Source: Sulfuritalea sp. (GTDB lineage: Bacteria > Pseudomonadota > Gammaproteobacteria > Burkholderiales > Rhodocyclaceae). From it: a stretch of DNA of 64,000 bases. The translations under genes and the position numbers were made by a program. The notes beneath the pieces were generated by a model, which ran no database searches, had not been told where the DNA came from, and saw only the letters and a list, made by a program, of their open reading frames with translations. The stretch spans positions 5,073-69,072 of the forward strand of contig JALNZB010000019.1 of assembly GCA_023229545.1 (NCBI GenBank), written 5' to 3'. Numbering within the stretch: the stretch's first letter is position 1; every line of letters begins with the position of its first letter. Below, piece after piece: positions 44,082 through 51,929 of the stretch.

Positions 44082-44410
44082 TTCTTGTTACATGGGAACT
44101 CGGTTGCCAAAGCATCGCCGACGACAGATGCGGCGCGCTGGTTCAGGTAATCCGGGTGCGATTTTATGAACTGGCTGACGGTTTGAAAAATACGCTCTTC
44201 AGTCACTTGGGATTTTGGGCACCAAGATACCCCGAAAGTCGCATCCGCCACGCCCGCCACATAACCTTTGGCAAATGTTGGTTTGTCTACATGGAGCTTG
44301 GAGGCCAGGCTTGTGACCAGTTCTTCCAGGTCTCCACCGCTGCGAAAATAGCCGGCAGCTTGGGCCTGACCAAGGGTCATGAATAGCGAAAGGAAGAAGA
44401 GTATTTTCAT
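44078..44410 (-). CDS. Small exported protein, Rap1a/Tai-like
   Basis: The 110-residue product has a signal peptide (MKILFFLSLFMTLGQAQAA). The mature domain of about 90 residues has the pattern FAKGYVAGVADA, SWCPKSQVTEERI, FIKSHPDYL and a terminal EFPC. This resembles the Rap1a/Tai fold, first described in type VI secretion immunity proteins but widespread in unrelated small periplasmic proteins. The two cysteines (WCPK and FPC) probably form a disulfide. It starts 26 bp after kdpC and overlaps the next small ORF. No T6SS gene is present, so an immunity role is not implied. Confidence 0.75.
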   Translation of the reverse strand: MKILFFLSLFMTLGQAQAAGYFRSGGDLEELVTSLASKLHVDKPTFAKGYVAGVADATFGVSWCPKSQVTEERIFQTVSQFIKSHPDYLNQRAASVVGDALATEFPCNKK

Positions 44411-44436
44411 GAAGTCTCGTTTCCGAAGATGACACT

Positions 44437-45012
44437 TCAATGGTGTTGCTCATCGAGCGCCAGATTGAGTTTGAGGACATGGACGCGCGGCTCGCCGAAG
44501 ACGCCTAACTCGCGGCCTTCGGTGTGGCGGGCGACGAGCTGGCGCACCAGCTTGGCGTCGAGCTGGCGGACACGGGCGACGCGCTCCGCCTGGTAGTCGG
44601 CGGCAGCCGGGCTGATGTGCGGGTCCAGCCCGCTGGCCGAGGCCGTCACCAGATCGATGGGCACTGGCCGCGTGTTGCCGGGATCGGCGGCGCGCAGGGC
44701 CTCGACGCGGCCTTTGACGGCATCGACCAAGGCCGGATTGAGCGGCCCCACATTCGAGCCGGAAGACGAGCCGGCGTTGTAGGGCTGCGGCGAAGTCGCC
44801 GAGGGGCGGCCCCAGAAATACTTGGGCTCGGTGAAGTTCTGTCCGATCAGTTCGGAACCGACCGGCTTGCCCTCCTTGACGATCAGGCTGCCCTTGGCGG
44901 CGGCGGGAAAAGCCAGTTGCGCGACGCCGGTCACCACGCCCGGATAGAGCAGGCCGGTGACGACTGACAGCAGGACGAACAGCGAAACCGCGGGTCGAAT
45001 CAGGGTTTTCAT
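44437..45012 (-). CDS. kdpC: K+-transporting ATPase subunit KdpC
   Basis: KdpC is the single-span accessory subunit that stabilises the KdpFABC complex. The 191-residue protein has one N-terminal TM helix (about residues 7-30) and the conserved extracytoplasmic motifs GSELIGQNF, YFWGRPSA, YNAGSSSGSN and SGLDPHISPAAA. ATG 45012 (MKTLIRP) is chosen because GAGGAG lies 6 bases upstream; the ATG at 45018 abuts that Shine-Dalgarno. It follows kdpB closely. Confidence 0.97.
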   Translation of the reverse strand: MKTLIRPAVSLFVLLSVVTGLLYPGVVTGVAQLAFPAAAKGSLIVKEGKPVGSELIGQNFTEPKYFWGRPSATSPQPYNAGSSSGSNVGPLNPALVDAVKGRVEALRAADPGNTRPVPIDLVTASASGLDPHISPAAADYQAERVARVRQLDAKLVRQLVARHTEGRELGVFGEPRVHVLKLNLALDEQHH

Positions 45013-45022
45013 GACCATCTCC

Positions 45023-47089
45023 TCAGGCCAGGCCGGCAGCGGCCAGCAAGATGTCGATCAGCTTGATGCCGATAAAAGGTGCGACCAGCCCGCCCAGCCC
45101 GTACACGGCGAGGTTGCGGCGCAGCAGGGCGGCGGCGCCGTCCGGGCGGTACTGCACGCCCTTCAGCGCCAGCGGAATCAGCGCGATGATGATCAGGGCA
45201 TTGAAGATCACTGCCGAGAGAATGGCCGAAGACGGACTGGCCAGCCCCATCACGTTGAGCGCCGCGAGGGCGGGGTAGGTCGTGACGAAGGCCGCCGGGA
45301 TGATGGCGAAATACTTGGCGACATCGTTGGCGACACTGAAGGTGGTTAGCGCGCCGCGCGTCATCAGCATCTGCTTGCCGGTCTCGACGACTTCGATCAG
45401 CTTGGTCGGGTTCGAATCCAGGTCGACCATGTTGCCGGCCTCCTTGGCGGCTTGGGTGCCGGTGTTCATGGCCACAGCGACGTCGGCTTGGGCCAGCGCC
45501 GGAGCGTCGTTGGTGCCGTCGCCGGTCATTGCCACCAGGCGTCCTTCAGCCTGGTACTGGCGGATCAGGACCAGCTTGGCTTCCGGCGTGGCTTCCGCGA
45601 GGAAGTCATCCACCCCGGCTTCGGCGGCGATGGCAGCGGCGGTGAGGCGGTTGTCGCCGGTGATCATCACCGTCTTGATGCCCATGCGGCGCAGTTCGGC
45701 GAAACGTTCCTTGATGCCGCCCTTGACGATGTCCTTGAGTTCGACGACGCCGAGAACCCGTGTGCCATCGGCCACCACCAGCGGCGTGCTGCCACGGCGG
45801 GACACTTCCTCGACGATGCCGAGTACCGACATCGGCACGGTACCGCCCAGCACCTCGACGTGCTTGCGCACAGCTTCGGCGGCACCCTTGCGGATCTGAC
45901 GATCATGCACGTCTACACCGCTCATCCGTGTCTGCGCCGAGAAATGCACGAACCTGGCTTCCAGCGCGTGCAAATCGCGCTCGCGCAGGTTGAAGCGCTG
46001 CTTGGCAAGTATCACTATGCTGCGGCCTTCCGGCGTCTCGTCAGCCAGCGAAGCGAGTTGCGCGGCGTCGGCCAGTTCCTCTTCGCGCACACCGTCGGCG
46101 GGCAGGAAGGCGGCGGCCTGGCGGTTGCCCAGGGTGATGGTGCCGGTCTTGTCCAGCAGCAGCACGTCCACGTCGCCGGCGGCTTCTACGGCGCGGCCTG
46201 AGGTGGCGATGACATTGGCCTGCATCATGCGGCTCATGCCGGCGACGCCAACCGCCGAGAGCAGGCCGGCGATGGTGGTCGGGATCAGGCAGACCAGCAA
46301 TGCGATGAGCACCGTGATGCTGACCGCCGTGCCGCCACCGCCGACTTTCACCGCGAAGACCGAGAAGGGCAGCAGGGTCACGGTGACGCCGAGGAAGACG
46401 ATGGTCAGCGCGGCGAGCAGGATGACCAGGGCGATCTCGTTGGGCGTCTTCTGCCGTTTGGCGCTCTCGACCATGGCGATCATGCGGTCCACGAAAGTCT
46501 CGCCCGGATTGACGGTAACGCGCACCACCAGCCAGTCGGAAAGCACGCGCGTGCCGCCGGTCACGGCCGAGAAGTCGCCGCCGGATTCACGGATTACCGG
46601 CGCCGATTCGCCGGTGATGGCCGACTCATCCACCGAGGCGACCCCCTCGATCACGTCGCCGTCGGCGGGAATCGTCTCGCCGCTGTGCACCAGCACGATA
46701 TCGCCGATGCGCAGATCGGTGGCAGACACCGTATGCCATTCGGCATGCACACTGGGACCGTGCAGTTTCTTGGCCGAAGTCTCCTTTTGCAGACCGCGCA
46801 GTGACGCTGCCTGGGCCTTGCTGCGACCCTCCGCCAAGGCTTCGGCGAAGTTGGCGAAGAGCACGGTGAACCACAGCCAGAGGGCGATGGCTAGGATGAA
46901 CGCGCTACGTTCGGTGCTGTTGTCATTGAGCGAGTCGAGCCAAATGAGCGTGGTCAGAATCGAGCCGACATAGACCACGAACATCACCGGATTGCGCCAC
47001 TGCACGCGCGGGTTCAGCTTGCGTAAAGCGTCGACGACGGCCGGCTTCACCAGCACCGGGTCGAACAGGGAAAAGGTTTTGCGTGTCAT
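45023..47089 (-). CDS. kdpB: K+-transporting P-type ATPase subunit KdpB
   Basis: KdpB is the 688-residue catalytic P1-type ATPase subunit, energising K+ movement through KdpA. The phosphorylation site is D313 in LLLDKTGTITLG. The actuator motif TGES is in AITGESAPVI, the nucleotide domain and the TGDGTNDAPALAQADVAV hinge are intact, and TM helices lie at both ends. GGAGA precedes the ATG. The gene lies between kdpA and kdpC with short gaps. Confidence 0.97.
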   Translation of the reverse strand: MTRKTFSLFDPVLVKPAVVDALRKLNPRVQWRNPVMFVVYVGSILTTLIWLDSLNDNSTERSAFILAIALWLWFTVLFANFAEALAEGRSKAQAASLRGLQKETSAKKLHGPSVHAEWHTVSATDLRIGDIVLVHSGETIPADGDVIEGVASVDESAITGESAPVIRESGGDFSAVTGGTRVLSDWLVVRVTVNPGETFVDRMIAMVESAKRQKTPNEIALVILLAALTIVFLGVTVTLLPFSVFAVKVGGGGTAVSITVLIALLVCLIPTTIAGLLSAVGVAGMSRMMQANVIATSGRAVEAAGDVDVLLLDKTGTITLGNRQAAAFLPADGVREEELADAAQLASLADETPEGRSIVILAKQRFNLRERDLHALEARFVHFSAQTRMSGVDVHDRQIRKGAAEAVRKHVEVLGGTVPMSVLGIVEEVSRRGSTPLVVADGTRVLGVVELKDIVKGGIKERFAELRRMGIKTVMITGDNRLTAAAIAAEAGVDDFLAEATPEAKLVLIRQYQAEGRLVAMTGDGTNDAPALAQADVAVAMNTGTQAAKEAGNMVDLDSNPTKLIEVVETGKQMLMTRGALTTFSVANDVAKYFAIIPAAFVTTYPALAALNVMGLASPSSAILSAVIFNALIIIALIPLALKGVQYRPDGAAALLRRNLAVYGLGGLVAPFIGIKLIDILLAAAGLA

Positions 47090-47105
47090 GGGGTTCTCCA
47101 GCGAA

Positions 47106-48908
47106 TCAGCGGGCAGGCCACAGAGTCAGGTGTTCGACCATCGGGCCGAGCGCCAGGGCAGGCACATAGTTGAGCAGTCCGACCAGCAGTACCACGCCGA
47201 TCAGGAGGGCGACGAACAGCGGACCATGGGTCGGCAGGGTGCCGGCGGAAACGGGAATGCGCTTCTTCGCCGCCAGCGAGCCGGCCATGGCCAGCACCGG
47301 CACGATCACGCCGAAACGGCCGAACCACATGGCCACCGCCAGCAGACCGTTGTAGAAGGGCGTATTGGCCGACAGACCGGCGAAGGCGCTGCCATTGTTG
47401 TTGGCCGCAGACGACAGGGCATAGAGGATTTCGGAAAAGCCGTGGGCGGCGGGATTGGCAATGCCGGCGCGACCGGCCTCGCTCATCACCGCGATGGCGG
47501 TGCCGAGCAGCACCAGCAGCGGCGTGACGAGGATGGCGATGGAGGTCATCTTCATCTCGTGGGCCTGGATCTTCTTGCCCAGGTATTCCGGCGTGCGGCC
47601 AATCATCAGGCCGGCAATGAAGACCGCCATCACGGCGAATACCAGCATGCCGTAGAGGCCGGAACCGACGCCACCGAACACCACTTCGCCGAGTTGTATG
47701 TTGATCAGAGGCACCATGCCGCCGAGCGGCGTGAATGAGTCGTGCATGGAATTCACCGCGCCGCACGAGGCGGCCGTGGTGATGGTGGCGAACAGGGCCG
47801 ATTCGGCAATGCCGAAGCGGGTCTCCTTGCCTTCCATGTTGCCGTCGATCAGTGCCGTGGTGGAAATCGCCGTGTCGCCAGCGCCGACTTTTGCGAGCAA
47901 GGGATTGCCCTGCTGCTCCCAGCTCATGGCGCCGACCGCGAAGACGACGAAGAGCAGGGTCATGGCGGCGAAGAGCGTCCAGCCCTGGCGCGCATCGCCG
48001 ACGATGCGGCCAAAGGCAATGCACAGCGCGCCGGGAATCAGGAAGATCGACAGCATCTGGAAGAAGTTCGTCAGTGGCGTCGGGTTCTCGTAGGGATGCG
48101 CCGAATTGGCGTTGAAGAAGCCACCGCCATTGGTGCCGAGCATCTTGATCGCGAGTTGCGAGGCGACCGGGCCCATGGCGAGGGTCTGGGTCGGCGTCGT
48201 CGCCGGTTCCGTTACGGCATTGCCCTTTTCATCCTTGAGCGGTTGGCCGGCGGCGTCGAGTTTGGGATTGTCATATTTAGTTACTTCCAGCGTAGTCACG
48301 TCCTGATAAGCGTCGAAGTTCTGGATCACGCCCTGGCTCGCCAGGAACACGGCGAAGATCAGCGACAGCGGCAGCAGTATCCAGGTCGTGGCGCGGAACA
48401 GATCCAGCCACGCGTTGCCGATGCCGGCCGCCGAATGGCGCGCGAAGCCTCGGATCAGGGCGATGGTGACGACGATGCCGGTGGCGGCGGACAGAAAATT
48501 CTGCACCGTCAGGCCCAGCATCTGGGTCAGGTAGCCCATGGTCGATTCGCCGCCGTAACCCTGCCAGTTGGTATTGGTGACGAAGCTCACTGCGGTGTTG
48601 AACGCGGAATCGGGGCTGACATTGGCCATGGCCTGCGGATTGAGCGGCAGCCAGAGTTGCAGGCGTTGCAGCGCATACGCCGCGAACAGGCCGAGGGCGT
48701 TGAACAGCACCACGGCCATGGCGTATTTGAGCCAGTCCATGTCTTCGTCGCGCTGGATGCCGCAGAGGCGGCAAACGGCGGCTTCAATCCGGACAGCGAA
48801 ACCCAGGCGGCCCTCCATCGCATGGGCGATGTAAATGCCCAGCGGCTTGACGAGCAGCAGCAGGACGGCCATGTAAAGGCCGAGTAACAGCCATGCGTGG
48901 TTGGTCAC
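47106..48908 (-). CDS. kdpA: K+-transporting ATPase subunit KdpA
   Basis: KdpA is the channel-like K+-binding subunit, of the superfamily of K+ transporters. The 600-residue protein has about ten TM helices and selectivity-filter-type repeats containing NTNWQGYGGE, GTNGGGFFNANSAHP, SCGAVNSMHD and NNNGSAFAGL. The start is the GTG at 48908, which overlaps the kdpF stop by two bases and gives the canonical N-terminus. The frame is open much further upstream, but that extension covers kdpF and the leader ORF. Confidence 0.96.
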   Translation of the reverse strand: MTNHAWLLLGLYMAVLLLLVKPLGIYIAHAMEGRLGFAVRIEAAVCRLCGIQRDEDMDWLKYAMAVVLFNALGLFAAYALQRLQLWLPLNPQAMANVSPDSAFNTAVSFVTNTNWQGYGGESTMGYLTQMLGLTVQNFLSAATGIVVTIALIRGFARHSAAGIGNAWLDLFRATTWILLPLSLIFAVFLASQGVIQNFDAYQDVTTLEVTKYDNPKLDAAGQPLKDEKGNAVTEPATTPTQTLAMGPVASQLAIKMLGTNGGGFFNANSAHPYENPTPLTNFFQMLSIFLIPGALCIAFGRIVGDARQGWTLFAAMTLLFVVFAVGAMSWEQQGNPLLAKVGAGDTAISTTALIDGNMEGKETRFGIAESALFATITTAASCGAVNSMHDSFTPLGGMVPLINIQLGEVVFGGVGSGLYGMLVFAVMAVFIAGLMIGRTPEYLGKKIQAHEMKMTSIAILVTPLLVLLGTAIAVMSEAGRAGIANPAAHGFSEILYALSSAANNNGSAFAGLSANTPFYNGLLAVAMWFGRFGVIVPVLAMAGSLAAKKRIPVSAGTLPTHGPLFVALLIGVVLLVGLLNYVPALALGPMVEHLTLWPAR

Positions 48909-48997
48909 GAGAAGTCCTCCGGGTTGAGCAGCGCCGCGACGAGGTAAATAAACAGGCCGGCGGCGGTGAAGGCGGTCACGATTACGAGCCAGCTCAT
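48905..48997 (-). CDS. kdpF: K+-transporting ATPase subunit KdpF
   Basis: KdpF is a 30-residue single-helix lipid-like stabiliser of the Kdp complex. The peptide begins MSWLVIVTAFTAAGLF and ends with ALLNPEDFS, the typical KdpF C-terminal pattern (Y-LV-AL-NPE-F). It overlaps the preceding leader ORF (ATGA) and the kdpA GTG start, so all three are probably translationally coupled. Confidence 0.92.
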   Translation of the reverse strand: MSWLVIVTAFTAAGLFIYLVAALLNPEDFS

Positions 48998-49089
48998 GAG
49001 CGTACTCCGGCCAGTCGCGCACAGGCCCTGGCAAGGGCGGCGGCAAGGCCGGCAAAGATCGCCATGGCGGCGAGATAGATGATGTCCAT
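48994..49089 (-). CDS. 31-aa membrane leader ORF upstream of kdpF
   Basis: The ORF encodes a 31-residue peptide starting MDIIYLAAMAIFAGLAAALA and ending in a basic tail (RACARLAGVRS), i.e. one TM helix. GGAGA precedes the ATG and the stop overlaps the kdpF start as ATGA. Its place at the head of the operon and its coupling suggest either an additional small Kdp subunit or a translational leader. I do not know a named family. Confidence 0.65.
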   Translation of the reverse strand: MDIIYLAAMAIFAGLAAALARACARLAGVRS

Positions 49090-49166
49090 TGCATTTCTCC
49101 GTGGGTTGCTACACGGTGAATGCTAGGCGGTCCGATTTCAGGATGCTGACAAGACCTCTGGCGGCG

Positions 49167-49195
49167 GTATAAAGATTCCGTAAAAATTTCCGTAT
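49167..49195 (-). promoter_or_regulatory. Candidate KdpE-type binding site upstream of the kdp operon
   Basis: On the minus strand, two TACGGAA heptamers (49194-49188 and 49182-49176) are spaced 12 bases start to start, in a T-rich context ending CTTTATA. Tandem direct repeats of this type are usual for OmpR-family regulators, and the T-rich part resembles the E. coli KdpE site. It lies about 80-105 bases before the leader ORF and also upstream of divergent kup. Confidence 0.4.
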
Positions 49196-49266
49196 GACGC
49201 CCATCGACGAAGGGCCTCTGGTAAACAGACGGGCGTCTATCCACCATGCTGCAACGCCATTTGTTC

Positions 49267-51147
49267 ATGAGCCACGAAACAGAAAAAGACCGCACCGCCG
49301 TCCTCGCCCTCGCCGCCCTCGGCGTGGTCTATGGCGACATCGGCACCAGTCCGTTGTATGCGCTGAAGGAAGTCTTCGGCAACGTCCACCATCCGGTACC
49401 GATCACGGTGGCGAATGTATTGGGCATCCTCTCGCTGGTGTTCTGGTCGCTGATCGTCGTCGTCTCGTTCAAGTACGTGGGTCTGATCCTGCGCGCCGAC
49501 AACAAGGGGGAGGGCGGCATCATGGCGTTGATGGCGCGGGTGCTGTCCGACAAGGGGATTACCGGTCGCACGCGGCAGGCGGTGATCCTGCTGGGGCTGT
49601 TCGGCGCCGCGCTGTTCTATGGCGACGGCCTGATTACGCCGGCCATTTCGGTACTCTCGGCGGTGGAAGGGCTTGAAGTCGCGACGCCGGTGTTCACGCC
49701 TTATATCGTGCCGATCACGCTCGGCATCCTGGTCGCCCTGTTCTGGATCCAGAGCCATGGCACGGCCAAGGTCGGCATTGCCTTCGGGCCGGTCACCTGC
49801 GTCTGGTTCTTTGCTCTCGGCGCCCTCGGCGCGGTGCAGATCGCGGATCATCCCGGCATCCTCGCCGCGCTGCTGCCCCAGCATGCGCTGGCCTTCCTCG
49901 TCGCCGATCCGGCGCTCGGCTTTCTCGCCATGGGCAGCGTCTTCCTCGCCTTGACCGGCGCCGAAGCGCTGTATGCCGACATGGGTCATTTCGGTCGACG
50001 ACCGATCCGTCTGGCCTGGTTCGGCATGGTGTTGCCGTCGCTGCTGCTTAACTACTTCGGTCAGGGCGCCTTGCTGCTGGCCGATCCGGCGACCATCCGC
50101 AATCCTTTTTACCTGATGGCGCCGGACTGGCTGCTGCTGCCGCTGGTGGGGCTGGCCACGGCGGCCACGGTGATTGCCTCGCAGGCGGTGATTACCGGCG
50201 TGTATTCGATCACGCAGCAGGCGATCCAGCTCGGCTATGCGCCGCGCATGGAGTTGCAACATACCTCCAGCCGCCAGATGGGACAGATTTACATGCCCGG
50301 CGTGAACTGGCTGATGCTGCTGGGCGTGGTTGCACTGGTGCTGGCCTTCAAGTCATCGACCAATCTGGCGGCGGCCTACGGCATCGCGGTGACGGGCACC
50401 ATGATCATCACCACCTTGTTTGCCTACATTGTCGCCCGTCGCCAGTGGGGCTGGCGGCGGCGCTTGGCGATGCCGGTGTTCGGCGCGCTGCTGGCGCTCG
50501 ACCTGACTTTCCTCGCCGCCAATTCGACCAAGATTTTCGAGGGCGGCTGGTTCCCGCTGGTGTTCGGCGGCGTGGTCTATCTGCTGCTGACGACCTGGAA
50601 GGCGGGACGCAAGTTGTTGCACGAGAAGCTCGACACCCAGGCGCTTTTCCTCCGCGAATTCATCGTCGGCATCGAGACGCCGGACACCATCTCCGTGCCC
50701 GGCACAGCGGTGTTCATGACGCCCTATCCAGAGCATGTGCCGCATGCCCTGCTGCACAACCTCAAGCACAACAAGGTGCTTCACCAACAAGTGGCGCTGG
50801 TGACGGTAACGGTGGAATCCGAACCCCGCGTGCCGGAGGCACAGCGGGTGACGGTCGAGCTGCTGAGTCGGCGTTTCTACAGCGTCGGCATCCATTTCGG
50901 CTTCATGGACACGCCCGACGTACCATCGGCCCTGGAGGGTTGCGCCCAGCAGGGGTTGGCCATGGATCGGATGACGACTTCCTACTTCCTCGGTCGCGAA
51001 ACCGTGGTGCCGCGCGTCGGCGCCGCCATGCCCTACTGGCGCGAAGCCTTGTTCGCCACGCTCTACCGCAACGCCCGCACGGCGGCGGATTTCTTCGGCC
51101 TGCCGCCGAATCAGGTGGTGGAACTGGGAACGCGGGTGACGCTGTAG
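49267..51147 (+). CDS. kup: Low-affinity K+ transporter Kup
   Basis: This 626-residue membrane protein imports K+, probably with H+. It has the family N-terminus (ALAALGVVYGDIGTSPLYAL), KYVGLILRADNKGEGGIMAL, YGDGLITPAISVLSA and TGAEALYADMGHFG, about 12 TM helices, and a cytoplasmic C-terminal domain. ATG 49267 (MSHETEKDR) fits homologue N-termini; ATG 49246 would add seven residues, and neither has a strong Shine-Dalgarno. It is divergent from the kdp operon and shares its upstream region. Confidence 0.94.
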   Translation: MSHETEKDRTAVLALAALGVVYGDIGTSPLYALKEVFGNVHHPVPITVANVLGILSLVFWSLIVVVSFKYVGLILRADNKGEGGIMALMARVLSDKGITGRTRQAVILLGLFGAALFYGDGLITPAISVLSAVEGLEVATPVFTPYIVPITLGILVALFWIQSHGTAKVGIAFGPVTCVWFFALGALGAVQIADHPGILAALLPQHALAFLVADPALGFLAMGSVFLALTGAEALYADMGHFGRRPIRLAWFGMVLPSLLLNYFGQGALLLADPATIRNPFYLMAPDWLLLPLVGLATAATVIASQAVITGVYSITQQAIQLGYAPRMELQHTSSRQMGQIYMPGVNWLMLLGVVALVLAFKSSTNLAAAYGIAVTGTMIITTLFAYIVARRQWGWRRRLAMPVFGALLALDLTFLAANSTKIFEGGWFPLVFGGVVYLLLTTWKAGRKLLHEKLDTQALFLREFIVGIETPDTISVPGTAVFMTPYPEHVPHALLHNLKHNKVLHQQVALVTVTVESEPRVPEAQRVTVELLSRRFYSVGIHFGFMDTPDVPSALEGCAQQGLAMDRMTTSYFLGRETVVPRVGAAMPYWREALFATLYRNARTAADFFGLPPNQVVELGTRVTL

Positions 51148-51200
51148 CGGGTAACGCTGAAATTCGGGTGCGCGCGTGGAGCCGCTTACCGGAGCGATGA

Positions 51201-51575
51201 CTATGTCGCGGGCATGACGCGCTTTTCGGCTGCGGATACCGGCGAGGTCGCCGCAGGGCCGGTGTGGGTTTCCGGCTCGATGCGTGTCCGGGTGATACCG
51301 ATACGTACCGTGTAGGAGAAATGCGGCAGATCGAGGCCGATCACCTGCGATTCGCGTTGCAGGGTGTGGCTGTCACTGGCGGAGGCAAATGTTGCCGCAA
51401 CGATCTGTTCCAGTTCCTCTTCGTGACCATACCAGCTCGTCATTGACAAATACCTGGCGACGAGGGTGACGGCTTCCGGGTTGATGGCGAGCTCGACATA
51501 CCAGTCGTCGGGATCGAACGCATTGCTTTGAGCGATGCAGAATTGAGCAAGCGACTCGGTGGTGAACTTGTCCAT
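51201..51575 (-). CDS. Conserved-looking hypothetical protein
   Basis: This soluble protein of 124 residues has no signal peptide, TM segment or recognised domain. The N-terminal part reads MDKFTTESLAQFCIAQSNAF, followed by an Asp/Trp-rich segment (DDWYVELAINPEAV). ATG 51575 has AAGGGGAA upstream; the frame continues to 51686 without a good start. It is convergent with kup. I cannot assign a function. Confidence 0.55.
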   Translation of the reverse strand: MDKFTTESLAQFCIAQSNAFDPDDWYVELAINPEAVTLVARYLSMTSWYGHEEELEQIVAATFASASDSHTLQRESQVIGLDLPHFSYTVRIGITRTRIEPETHTGPAATSPVSAAEKRVMPAT

Positions 51576-51734
51576 GGCGGATATTTCCCCTTCGTTCGGG
51601 ATCGGTACGACACCAACTGTTGCATCTGGCTGCGCGCCAGCCCGGCGTGGGTGCTTACAGTTCATGGATACCGCCGAAACTCCCAAGCATCTTTTTCCGG
51701 AGTTAACGCATCCTATCCAGCAGCGCGCGCATAT

Positions 51735-51925
51735 CTAATTCCTGATTCCCGGTATGTTGACTACCTGTTTTCGGGTAGCAGCAGCTATTGCGGTGGCGTA
51801 CTTCAATGCCTTACGTTCCTCCGCCACTTATCTGAAAATGATCGGTCCTGCGCGAGCTGCTCCGCAAACTGCTCAATCGCTACCGGCTCTGCCGAGCGTG
51901 GAATGCTGCCGTCTTCGATTGTGGA
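51735..51925 (-). pseudogene. Possible decayed small gene (frameshifted), unknown
   Basis: Downstream of the Aer-like MCP, one minus-strand frame reads protein-like sequence from about 51925 (STIEDGSIPRSAEPVAIEQF and on to SFSDK). It then runs into a stop, while the neighbouring frame continues from 51827 as VAEERKALKYATAIAAATRK and ends RN before TAG at 51735. Joined by a one-base shift near 51828, they make one plausible product of about 63 residues, without a clear start codon. The rest of the 354-bp gap (51576-51929) shows only a small CTACC/GGTAG hairpin near 51761-51778. Confidence 0.25.
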
Positions 51926-51929
51926 ACGG

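Noticed and set aside
44078..44410. Type VI secretion immunity protein
   Set aside because: The fold resembles Rap1a/Tai, but no effector or T6SS gene is present; the gene lies within the kdp cluster.
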